A stretch of DNA of 37,603 bases from Flavobacteriales bacterium (GTDB lineage: Bacteria; Bacteroidota; Bacteroidia; Flavobacteriales; Schleiferiaceae): assembly GCA_002737315.1 (NCBI GenBank), contig NSIH01000011.1, positions 1 through 37,603 of the forward strand. The letters are read 5' to 3'. Position numbers and translations under genes: made by a program. The notes under the pieces were generated by a model. It had not been told where the DNA came from and searched no databases. It worked only from the letters and a program-made list of their open reading frames with translations. Shown piece after piece: positions 23,609 through 30,714 of the stretch; position 1 is the stretch's first letter; every line of letters begins with the position of its first letter.

Positions 23609-25012
23609 CTAGGCCTTGGGGTAGCCAAAAAGACCCTTTTCTTTGATGATATTATCAACGTAGGTCGGCAGAGATTCCTCCCACCCGGTTTCTCCGGTGC
23701 GGATTTTACGCAGCACCTCACGGCTCCAAATACTTAGAATTTCAGGGTCAAAATCTTCAATGTCGCGAATCCGGCGGGTCTGCTTCAGGTAGTCGAAGAT
23801 GTTCCTAAATAGATCGTTTACTACGATGTCGCTTACCGTGGTAATGCTTGCTTCTCCGCGAAAGGGGTAGGCGTAAATTACCATGCTTTTGCTAAAGAGT
23901 CTACCCATAGCTTCAAGGATTCCGCCGGTTAGGTGTTCGTAGTACTTCTCGTCAAAAATCTCTTGAAGAGAGGGTATGCCCATAATTAGTCCGATGCGCT
24001 TTTTAGTAAAGCCGGCGAAGTAGTCGACCAGGCGATAGTACTCCTGGTAGTTTGAAATCAAAACAGTTTGGCCAATGCTGCACAGAATATCGGCGCGATC
24101 CAAGAAATCTTGCTCGTCAAGCGCCCCGTCTGCAAGCAGGTTGTTTAGCGTAATCTCAAAGAGAACTACGGCATCGTCTTTTTGAACATTCTTCGATTTA
24201 ATAAATTGCTTGTAGCCCTTTTTAATCATGTCCATATTCACCTTTGTGACCGGGCGAAAGCTTCCCCGCATGGCTAAAACATTCTTCTTGTACAGCAACT
24301 CAGCAGGCAGTAGGTTTTTGCCTTCGGGTCCAAAAATAACGGCGTCGGTAAAGCCATTCTTAATGAGCTGCAGCGACATAAGCCTGTTGTCAATGTGGTC
24401 AAAGTCCGGGCCAGAGAAATTAATGAGGTCCACTTCAATCGCTGTGCGATCGATGCCGTCGTAAAGGCTTAATAAAAAACTTTTAGGTTCTTGGTAGAGG
24501 TTATAGGCCGCATAAATAAGGTTGACGCCCATGGCACCAATGGTCTCTTGCTGGTACTTAGGGTTGTCCTCATGCAGGCGCACGTGCACAATAACCTCAT
24601 TGGCCTCACGGTCGGCCTGCGTTTGGTACCGAACTCCCAACCAGCCATGACCCTTGAATGTTTTGGCAAAGTTTATCGTTGCCACGGTATTGGCAAAGGC
24701 AAAAAAACACTTATCGGGAGAAGTGGCTCTATTAATGCGCTCCTGAAGAAGCTGGTACTCATGGTTGAGCATCTTGCGCAAACGGTTCTCGGTAACGTAG
24801 CGACCGGCATCTTCTTGACCGTAAATGGCATCAGAAAACTCCTTATCGTAGGCACTCATGGCCTTTGCAATCGTACCAGAGGCACCGCCCGCCCTAAAAA
24901 AATGGCGCACGGTCTCTTGTCCTGCACCAATTTCTGCAAATGACCCGTAAATATTGGGGTTTAGGTTGGTTCGGAGCGCCTTTTGCGCAGCGCTTAACAC
25001 CATATCAGCCAT
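23609..25012 (-). CDS. Conserved bacterial protein of unknown function (467 aa)
   Basis: I recognise this as a conserved protein of Bacteroidetes and some other phyla with no established function. Homologues begin with the same NPNIYGSFAEIGAGQETVRHFFRAGGASGTIAKAMSAYDK stretch (here in the first 60 residues). I recall inconsistent database names, including nicotinate-nucleotide adenylyltransferase, but there is no H-x-G-H nucleotidyltransferase motif, so I do not adopt that. No signal peptide or membrane helix is visible; it looks cytoplasmic with mixed alpha/beta content. Later segments include DGIDRTAIEVDLINFSGPDF, TDAVIFGPEGKNLLPAELLYKKNVLAMRG and PSLQEIFDEKYYEHLTGGILEAMG. It is divergent from the MBL hydrolase gene, with a back-to-back promoter pair in the 28-nt gap. 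Confidence 0.8.
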   Translation of the reverse strand: MADMVLSAAQKALRTNLNPNIYGSFAEIGAGQETVRHFFRAGGASGTIAKAMSAYDKEFSDAIYGQEDAGRYVTENRLRKMLNHEYQLLQERINRATSPDKCFFAFANTVATINFAKTFKGHGWLGVRYQTQADREANEVIVHVRLHEDNPKYQQETIGAMGVNLIYAAYNLYQEPKSFLLSLYDGIDRTAIEVDLINFSGPDFDHIDNRLMSLQLIKNGFTDAVIFGPEGKNLLPAELLYKKNVLAMRGSFRPVTKVNMDMIKKGYKQFIKSKNVQKDDAVVLFEITLNNLLADGALDEQDFLDRADILCSIGQTVLISNYQEYYRLVDYFAGFTKKRIGLIMGIPSLQEIFDEKYYEHLTGGILEAMGRLFSKSMVIYAYPFRGEASITTVSDIVVNDLFRNIFDYLKQTRRIRDIEDFDPEILSIWSREVLRKIRTGETGWEESLPTYVDNIIKEKGLFGYPKA

Positions 25013-25016
25013 AGCA

Positions 25017-25035
25017 TAAAGGTAGCGTACATTTG
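25017..25035. promoter_or_regulatory. Back-to-back divergent -7 elements
   Basis: On the plus strand TACATTTG (25028-25035) is an exact TAnnTTTG match ending 5 nt before the MBL hydrolase ATG. On the minus strand TACCTTTA (25024-25017), one base off consensus, ends 4 nt before the 467-aa gene's ATG. Only GCG lies between them. The layout copies the ribD/prmC promoter. Confidence 0.5.
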
Positions 25036-25040
25036 AATCA

Positions 25041-25814
25041 ATGCCCCCAATTTTACTCGATTTTTTTGGTAGCGGAACCAGTCAAGGAGTGCCAATTATC
25101 GGATGCCTCTGCCCAGTCTGCTGCTCTGCAAACCCAAAAGATACGAGACTTCGTTCATCCGTAGTGGTCTCCACGGACTCGACCTCGGTCCTAATTGACT
25201 GCGGGCCAGACTTCAGGCAGCAAATTTTGCGTTCTGAGCACCGCAGTTTGAATGCCGTGGTATTGACCCACGAACACATGGACCACGTTTCGGGTCTTGA
25301 CGACCTGAGGCCCCTCATTTTTAGTAGCCGTGCAGCCATGCCCCTTTGGGCCAGCGAACGGGTGGAACGGAGGCTTCGCGAGCAGTTTGCCTACGCATTC
25401 AGCAGCGAACGCTACCCAGGCGCTCCGGAGTTCGAGGTAAATCGCATACACCATGGCAGCACTTTTTCTATAGGTGATCAATCGTGGATTCCAATTTTAG
25501 GCATGCACGGAACCTTCCCGACGCTCGGCTTTAGGGTTGGACCCTTGGTCTACCTTACCGACTTATCGGGCATGGATGAGTCCGAGCGACTTAAAATCTC
25601 GGGTGCAGAAGTCCTGGTAGTCAATGCACTTAGAAAGACTCCCCATTCTTCGCATTTTAGTCTTGATGAGGCCATTGAATTTGCTCAATTAACGAAGGTC
25701 CCCAGGGTCTACCTGACGCATATATCGCACCAAATGGGCCTGCATGACCAGGTAGATGCTACGCTGCCTGATGGAATTCACCTGGCCTATGACGGCCTGC
25801 GCCTCGAAGTGTAG
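25041..25814 (+). CDS. PhnP-like MBL-fold metallo-hydrolase
   Basis: This 257-aa metallo-beta-lactamase-fold protein has the PhnP-type opening LDFFGSGTSQGVPIIGCLCPVC, where the cysteine cluster binds a structural metal. The catalytic dinuclear site motif THEHMDHVSGLDDLRP follows, then GMHGTFPTLGFRVG, YLTDLSGM and YLTHISHQMG. PhnP is a phosphoribosyl cyclic phosphodiesterase; related proteins have other cyclic phosphodiester or unknown substrates, and no phn genes are nearby, so I assign the fold and not the reaction. The start ATG is only 5 nt after a TACATTTG -7 element. It converges with the dihydroorotase-like gene, with one base between the two. Confidence 0.85.
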   Translation: MPPILLDFFGSGTSQGVPIIGCLCPVCCSANPKDTRLRSSVVVSTDSTSVLIDCGPDFRQQILRSEHRSLNAVVLTHEHMDHVSGLDDLRPLIFSSRAAMPLWASERVERRLREQFAYAFSSERYPGAPEFEVNRIHHGSTFSIGDQSWIPILGMHGTFPTLGFRVGPLVYLTDLSGMDESERLKISGAEVLVVNALRKTPHSSHFSLDEAIEFAQLTKVPRVYLTHISHQMGLHDQVDATLPDGIHLAYDGLRLEV

Positions 25815-25815
25815 C

Positions 25816-27072
25816 CTACGAACCAGCCTGCCAAACCGCGCTGTCTAAGACCACGCCTTCTGCTCGGCCGACTTGCTTCCAGTCGGGGTAGTTGACCCCC
25901 AAGCTGGCGCGTTCCTTCTGCTCACCATCGAGTCGAAACAGGGTAAAATCTGCTGGACTCCCGACGTTTACTGTCACGGAGCCTAGTCCAAAAATCCTGC
26001 GTGCTCGATGAGCAACGGCCTCAACCCACAACTCTAGCGCGTCTTGGCTACTTTGCTTGGCCCTAAACCATCCAAAGGTTCGTTCAATGGTCGCAGCGCC
26101 AAAGCTTGCGCTTCCCCATTCGCAGTTCTTTAGCTCATGATCCATGGGGTCATGGTCGCTAACTACAAGATCGATGGTGCCGTCAAAGAGTCCGGCCCAA
26201 AGAGCCAATTGATCGGACTCGCTGCGAAGGGGCGGAAGAACTTTGTAAGCGGTATTATAGGTTTCTACGTCGGATTCACTGCCCACAAGATTGGCAATGG
26301 CCACGTCTGCGGTCGCGTTTATTCCCTTGAGCTTGGCTTGGCGAACGAGCTCAACGCTTTCTTCGCAAGACAGGCCAGAGAGGTGAATGGCCCCGCCGGC
26401 GTACTCGGCAATGGCCAAGTCGCGCTGCACGCGGACGGTTTCGGCCAAGCGCGGAATCACGGCCATACCAGATTTAAGGGCGGCGGCTCCTTCGTGTGCA
26501 ACTCCCATAGGGCAGAGGCTTCGCTCCATAGCAAAACTCCAAACCCGCGCATCCAAGCCCTGTGCGTATTCCAGCGCAAGCTGCAGGGTATGCGGGTGGT
26601 CGATCGGGTGCTTGTCGTCAGAGAATGCCAAGGCACCAGCCTCTCTCATGTCTGCGAGCTCGGCCAATCGTTCGCCGTTTAGGCCTTGGGTTAGGGCGCC
26701 TACAGGAATCCATGCCAGAGAGTCGTACTCGGGAATTGCTTCAATGCTGGGCCTATTGTCTCTAGCGGGATGGGTTGACGGCATCAAGGCAACGTGCGTA
26801 AAACCTCCATTGCACGCTGCTGCGACCAGAGAATCGTAGTTTTCTCGCTCCTCATGCCCTGGAGCTCCCGATCGAGCGCGCCCGTCAATCCAACCCGGAC
26901 TCAGTAAAAGTCCGCGTGCCCATTCAATAAGAGGCGCATTGCTCAGGCTGTTTGCCTCATCGATAGCCCTAACCTGACCGTCAACAACAAGGATGTCCAC
27001 GGTGCGTCCGTGAAAAGGGGAGCGAGGGTCCACGACTTGAACGCTCGGCAGAATGAATTCACCATAAATCAT
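25816..27072 (-). CDS. Dihydroorotase-like amidohydrolase lacking the HxH metal site
   Basis: The 418-aa protein is colinear with PyrC-type dihydroorotases: the N-terminal beta-sandwich, LLLSPGWIDGRARSGAPGHEE at about 56-74, GGFTHVALMPSTHPARDN, VVSDHDPMDHELK and a C-terminal beta piece. Where active enzymes have D-x-H-x-H (metal ligands) this one has D-G-R-A-R (Arg65 and Arg67), and the region that normally supplies the bridging carboxylated lysine is not recognisable. It is therefore probably non-catalytic, like the inactive PyrC' partner of aspartate carbamoyltransferase in some bacteria; Bacteroidetes relatives show similar loss as I recall. The ATG at 27072 is chosen over 27156 because TACCTTTG (minus strand, 27088-27081) ends 8 nt upstream of it. 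Confidence 0.8.
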   Translation of the reverse strand: MIYGEFILPSVQVVDPRSPFHGRTVDILVVDGQVRAIDEANSLSNAPLIEWARGLLLSPGWIDGRARSGAPGHEERENYDSLVAAACNGGFTHVALMPSTHPARDNRPSIEAIPEYDSLAWIPVGALTQGLNGERLAELADMREAGALAFSDDKHPIDHPHTLQLALEYAQGLDARVWSFAMERSLCPMGVAHEGAAALKSGMAVIPRLAETVRVQRDLAIAEYAGGAIHLSGLSCEESVELVRQAKLKGINATADVAIANLVGSESDVETYNTAYKVLPPLRSESDQLALWAGLFDGTIDLVVSDHDPMDHELKNCEWGSASFGAATIERTFGWFRAKQSSQDALELWVEAVAHRARRIFGLGSVTVNVGSPADFTLFRLDGEQKERASLGVNYPDWKQVGRAEGVVLDSAVWQAGS

Positions 27073-27080
27073 AGACTTGG

Positions 27081-27088
27081 CAAAGGTA
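27081..27088 (-). promoter_or_regulatory. Predicted -7 element for the dihydroorotase-like gene
   Basis: TACCTTTG on the minus strand is an exact TAnnTTTG match. It ends 8 nt before the ATG at 27072, with TTGG 22 nt upstream as a possible -33. It decides the start: the longer reading from 27156 would place this promoter inside the coding sequence. Confidence 0.6.
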
Positions 27089-27191
27089 GTTTTTTTAGTT
27101 CCAAGTGAATCCAAGGGGGCTAAAATATTTGAGGCAATCAGCAAAAAGTAGAGCATGGTACTCGAACTTTACGCAGCTAAAAAATGCACCA

Positions 27192-27917
27192 TTGAAGACT
27201 GTTTTTCACTCCGCCGCCTCCCGAGGGTCCGCCGACCACGGCTGGCTCAAGACTTCGCATACCTTTTCGTTCGCGTCCTACCACAATACCGAGCGCAACC
27301 ATTTTGGTGTTTTACGCGTGCTCAATGACGACTGGATTGCCGGCGGAACGGGCTTTGGCAAGCATCCGCACGACAACATGGAGATTGTCACGATTCCCCT
27401 GTCGGGAGCATTGGAGCATCAGGACTCGATGGGTAATCAAGAGGTGCTCCGAATGGGGGAAGTGCAGGCCATGAGCGCCGGAACAGGATTGGTGCACTCC
27501 GAATACAATGCCAGTAAGACCGAACCCTGTTCGCTTCTTCAAATTTGGATATTCCCGGAGCGTCGTGATGTAGAGCCTCGCTACGAGCAGCGCTTTTATG
27601 ACCTTGCGGCCCTTGACCGAGAATGGCATGCGGTAGTGAATCCTATGGGGCGGGGGGATGCCATGCCCATTCACCAGCAGGCTTGGTTTTCGCTGACCCG
27701 AATGAAGGCCGGTACCACGAGAAGCTACGCGACCAAACGAAGCGGAAATGGAGTTTATTTCTTGGTAATTGAGGGCTCCGCTCGAATCGCAGGCCAGGAA
27801 TTAGAAGGCCGTGACGGAATCGGCTTGAGCGAAGCGCCTGAAGTGTCGGTAGAAGCGCTGACGCCCTGCTTCATTTTGGCCATAGACGTGCCCCTGATGC
27901 TCCCCGCTGTAGCCTAA
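27192..27917 (+). CDS. Pirin family protein (bicupin)
   Basis: Pirins are metal-binding double cupins; bacterial members include quercetinase-like and regulatory proteins. The N-terminal cupin carries WLKTSHTFSFASYHN, GKHPHDNMEIVTIPLSGALEHQDSMGN, and GLVHSEYN, whose histidines and glutamate form the metal site. The second cupin is degenerate, as usual. The frame is open from an ATG at 27105, but family homology starts at LKTVFHSAASRGSADHGWL, which coincides with a TTG at 27192. I take this TTG start (241 aa); the ATG would add 29 unrelated residues. It is divergent from the dihydroorotase-like gene and 13 nt before ffh. Substrate unknown. Confidence 0.82.
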   Translation: MKTVFHSAASRGSADHGWLKTSHTFSFASYHNTERNHFGVLRVLNDDWIAGGTGFGKHPHDNMEIVTIPLSGALEHQDSMGNQEVLRMGEVQAMSAGTGLVHSEYNASKTEPCSLLQIWIFPERRDVEPRYEQRFYDLAALDREWHAVVNPMGRGDAMPIHQQAWFSLTRMKAGTTRSYATKRSGNGVYFLVIEGSARIAGQELEGRDGIGLSEAPEVSVEALTPCFILAIDVPLMLPAVA

Positions 27918-27922
27918 CTTTG
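27915..27922 (+). promoter_or_regulatory. Predicted -7 promoter element for ffh-folD-queE
   Basis: TAACTTTG overlaps the pirin stop codon (TAA 27915-27917) and ends 8 nt before the ffh ATG. It is an exact TAnnTTTG match and predicts an almost leaderless ffh transcript. The octamer is identical to the -7 element of the carotenoid operon. Confidence 0.55.
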
Positions 27923-27930
27923 CAGGGATT

Positions 27931-29262
27931 ATGTTTGAATCCCTGAGCGAAAAAATTGATTCCGCGCTGCACCGTTTGTCGGGACGCAGTAAAATTTCGG
28001 ACATCAATATTGCCGAAGCCATCAAGGACATACGCCGTGCCCTGGTGGACGCTGACGTAAACTACAAACTCGCAAAGGACTTTACCGACCGCGTCAAAGA
28101 TCACGCAATGGGTCAAGACGTGCTCAAGTCCTTGGAGCCAGGCCAGTTAATGGTCAAAATTGTGCGCGACGAGATCGCTGAACTCATGGGCGGGACCGCC
28201 AGTGAACTAGCCTCAGGTGCCGGACTTCAAACCGTGCTTATGGCTGGCCTTCAGGGTTCAGGCAAGACCACCTTCACGGCAAAGCTTGGCAGCATGCTCA
28301 AGCGCAAAAAGGGCCTTAAGGTTCTTTTGGCTGCTGCCGACGTGCACCGGCCGGCCGCGGTTAACCAACTTAAGACGCTCGGTGAGCAGATAAGTGTTGA
28401 GGTCTTTAGTATCGAGGGTGAAAAGGATGCAGTAAAAATTGCTCGAGAAGCGCAGTCCTACGCAAAGCAAAACGGATTCAACTACCTTTTGATCGATACG
28501 GCCGGTCGCCTGGCGGTAGACGAGGTTTTGATGCGCGAGATTTCGTCGATTCGAGAAGCGACCCAGCCCCAAGAAATTCTTTTTGTAGTAGACTCCATGA
28601 CCGGTCAGGATGCCGTGAACACGGCCAAAGCATTCAACGATGTTTTGGACTTCACCGGGGTAATTCTCACCAAGCTAGACGGCGACACTCGCGGCGGTGC
28701 AGCCCTTAGCATTCGGCAGGTGGTTCAAAAGCCCATCAAGTTTATCGGGACCGGCGAAAAAATGGATGCCCTCGATGTCTTTCATCCCGACCGAATGGCC
28801 GACCGAATTTTGGGAATGGGTGACGTCATTTCTTTGGTGGAGCGCGCGCAGGAGCAGTTTGACGAGGAGCAAAATCGCAAAATCAACAAGAAAATTGCCA
28901 CCAATAAGTTTGGGTTTGATGATTTTCTCGAGCAGATTCAGCAGATTAAGAAGATGGGCAACATGAAGGACCTCATGGGCATGATTCCGGGAGTCGGCAA
29001 GGCCATGAAGGGAATGGATATTCCCGACGACGCATTCAAGCACCTCGAGGCCATGATACGCTCTATGACTCCTGCAGAGCGCAGCAATCCTGGTATAATT
29101 AACGGCAGCCGCAGAATTCGAATTGCGCAAGGAAGCGGCCGAAGTGTTACAGACCTCAATAAACTGATCAAACAGTTTGACGAAATGAGCCGAATGATGA
29201 AGATGATGCAGGGGCCGGGCGGTCGCAGCCAGCTCATGTCTATGATGAACCGTATCAAATAA
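27931..29262 (+). CDS. ffh: Signal recognition particle protein Ffh
   Basis: Ffh binds SRP RNA and hydrophobic signal sequences and docks with FtsY. The 443-aa protein has the N domain (1-90, with DIRRALVDADVNYKLAKDF), the G domain with GLQGSGKTTFTAKLG, DTAGRLAVDEVLM and TKLDGDTRGGAALSI, and a methionine-rich M domain (about 325-443). The M domain includes GMIPGVGKAMKGM, RRIRIAQGSGRSVTDLNKLIKQF and a Met-rich tail. All domains are complete. Its TAA overlaps the folD ATG by one base, so it leads a three-gene coupled unit. Confidence 0.98.
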   Translation: MFESLSEKIDSALHRLSGRSKISDINIAEAIKDIRRALVDADVNYKLAKDFTDRVKDHAMGQDVLKSLEPGQLMVKIVRDEIAELMGGTASELASGAGLQTVLMAGLQGSGKTTFTAKLGSMLKRKKGLKVLLAAADVHRPAAVNQLKTLGEQISVEVFSIEGEKDAVKIAREAQSYAKQNGFNYLLIDTAGRLAVDEVLMREISSIREATQPQEILFVVDSMTGQDAVNTAKAFNDVLDFTGVILTKLDGDTRGGAALSIRQVVQKPIKFIGTGEKMDALDVFHPDRMADRILGMGDVISLVERAQEQFDEEQNRKINKKIATNKFGFDDFLEQIQQIKKMGNMKDLMGMIPGVGKAMKGMDIPDDAFKHLEAMIRSMTPAERSNPGIINGSRRIRIAQGSGRSVTDLNKLIKQFDEMSRMMKMMQGPGGRSQLMSMMNRIK

Positions 29263-30116
29263 TGGCTCTAATTCTCAATGGTCGAGAAGCGGCCCAGTCC
29301 TGGAAGTCCATAATTCGCAAAGAAGTTGCCGGGCTTTTGGCTCAGGGCCAGCGGGCCCCTCACCTTGCAGCCGTATTGGTCGGGAACGACCCCGCGAGTC
29401 AAGCCTACGTTCGAGGAAAAGTACGCGACTGCCAAGAGGTTGGTTTCACGTCAACCCTCATTGAGTTGTCGGCCGACTGTAGCCAGCAGGAGTTGCTCAG
29501 ACAGGTGGGCGAACTCAATAAGAATTCCAGTATAGACGGCTTCATCGTCCAGCTTCCCTTGCCCAAGCAAATCAATCCCAATGAGGTGCTTCTTGCCATT
29601 GATCCACTCAAGGATGTGGATGGCTTTCATCCAAAAAATGTAGGGCTTATGGTCCTTGGCTTGCCCACCTACCTGCCTGCGACTCCCTATGGAATTCTTC
29701 TTCTTCTTCAGCATTTCGGACTCAGCCCAGCCGGAAAAAATGCCCTTGTGATAGGGCGTAGCAACATCGTGGGAATGCCCATGAGCATACTCTTGAGCCG
29801 CAATACCGAAATGGGCAACGCTACGGTGACCATGGCCCACAGCCGCACCAGCAATCTAAAGGAATTGTGCCAATCAGCCGATATTCTTGTTTCGGCGATA
29901 GGCAGACCGAACTTTATTACGGCCGACATGGTCAAGCCGGGTGCCGTCGTTATCGATGTAGGTATCACCAGGGTGGAGGGCAAGCTCGTCGGAGACGTAG
30001 ACTTCGCCGGGGTCGAACCCGTCGCCTCGGCCATTACGCCGGTCCCCGGGGGAGTTGGTCTGATGACCCGCGTCGGACTTCTTATGAATACGCTACGGGC
30101 TGCACGTGGTCTCTAA
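29262..30116 (+). CDS. folD: Bifunctional methylenetetrahydrofolate dehydrogenase/cyclohydrolase FolD
   Basis: FolD interconverts 5,10-methylene-, 5,10-methenyl- and 10-formyl-tetrahydrofolate. The 284-aa protein shows the catalytic region (AYVRGKVRDCQEVG), the signature DGFIVQLPLPKQI, KDVDGFHPKNVG, the NADP-binding stretch ALVIGRSNIVGMPMSILL, and PVPGGVGLMTRVGLLMNT. Length is standard. It overlaps ffh by one base and queE by 11. Its 5,10-methenyl product is also the usual folate antenna of class I photolyases, but that link to the upstream light operon is only a biochemical connection. Confidence 0.97.
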   Translation: MALILNGREAAQSWKSIIRKEVAGLLAQGQRAPHLAAVLVGNDPASQAYVRGKVRDCQEVGFTSTLIELSADCSQQELLRQVGELNKNSSIDGFIVQLPLPKQINPNEVLLAIDPLKDVDGFHPKNVGLMVLGLPTYLPATPYGILLLLQHFGLSPAGKNALVIGRSNIVGMPMSILLSRNTEMGNATVTMAHSRTSNLKELCQSADILVSAIGRPNFITADMVKPGAVVIDVGITRVEGKLVGDVDFAGVEPVASAITPVPGGVGLMTRVGLLMNTLRAARGL

Positions 30117-30714
30117 ATCCAAAGCCTTGCCGCTCATGGAAGCTTTTCGCACCGTCCAGGGCGAGGGAGCGCACATGGGTCGCTCTTCGTTTTTTATGCG
30201 GATCGGTGGCTGCGATGTAGGCTGCCATTGGTGCGACGTCAAGGAATCCTGGGATGCAAGCGTTCACCCCTTGACGGAACTTGACGACCTGATTAAGATG
30301 CCAGGCCCCAACGACACTAACGTGGTGATCACCGGGGGGGAGCCCTTGATGTGGGACATGGGTCCGCTTACCGAAGGCCTCAAAGCGCGCGGACTCAAGG
30401 TTCATCTTGAAACAAGCGGAGCCTATCCCGTTACGGGCAGCTGGGATTGGGTATGTCTTTCGCCGAAAAAAAACAAATTGCCCAAGCCCGAATGGTACGG
30501 TTTAGCTAATGAACTCAAGGTAATTGTTTATAACGACGACGATTTTAAGTGGGCAGAAACGCATTCCGCGCAGTGCGGTCTGCAAATTGAGAGATTCCTC
30601 CAGCCGGAATGGTCAAGGCGCGATCAAAATTTACCCAAAATCATAGCATACCTTGAGTCCAATCCCCAATGGCGCCTTGGCCTTCAAGCCCACAAATACA
30701 TTGGGATGCCTTAA
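30106..30714 (+). CDS. queE: 7-carboxy-7-deazaguanine synthase QueE (radical SAM)
   Basis: QueE rearranges 6-carboxy-tetrahydropterin to 7-carboxy-7-deazaguanine in queuosine/preQ0 synthesis. The 202-aa protein has LPLMEAFRTVQGEGAHMG, the radical SAM cluster C-x3-C-x2-C in GGCDVGCHWCDVKESWD, VVITGGEPLMWDM, VHLETSGAYPV and a conserved C-terminal HKYIGMP. The GTG at 30106 gives MVSKSKALPLMEAF, which fits family N-termini better than the ATG at 30136. It overlaps folD by 11 nt and shares a TTAA with the convergent RelA/SpoT gene (both stop codons inside 30711-30714). It implies the cell needs QueD activity, which the PTPS protein upstream might supply. Confidence 0.93.
   Translation: MVSKSKALPLMEAFRTVQGEGAHMGRSSFFMRIGGCDVGCHWCDVKESWDASVHPLTELDDLIKMPGPNDTNVVITGGEPLMWDMGPLTEGLKARGLKVHLETSGAYPVTGSWDWVCLSPKKNKLPKPEWYGLANELKVIVYNDDDFKWAETHSAQCGLQIERFLQPEWSRRDQNLPKIIAYLESNPQWRLGLQAHKYIGMP

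Noticed and set aside
27105-27191. ATG at 27105 as the start of the pirin gene.
   Set aside because: The 29 added residues match nothing in the family. The conserved start coincides with a TTG at 27192.
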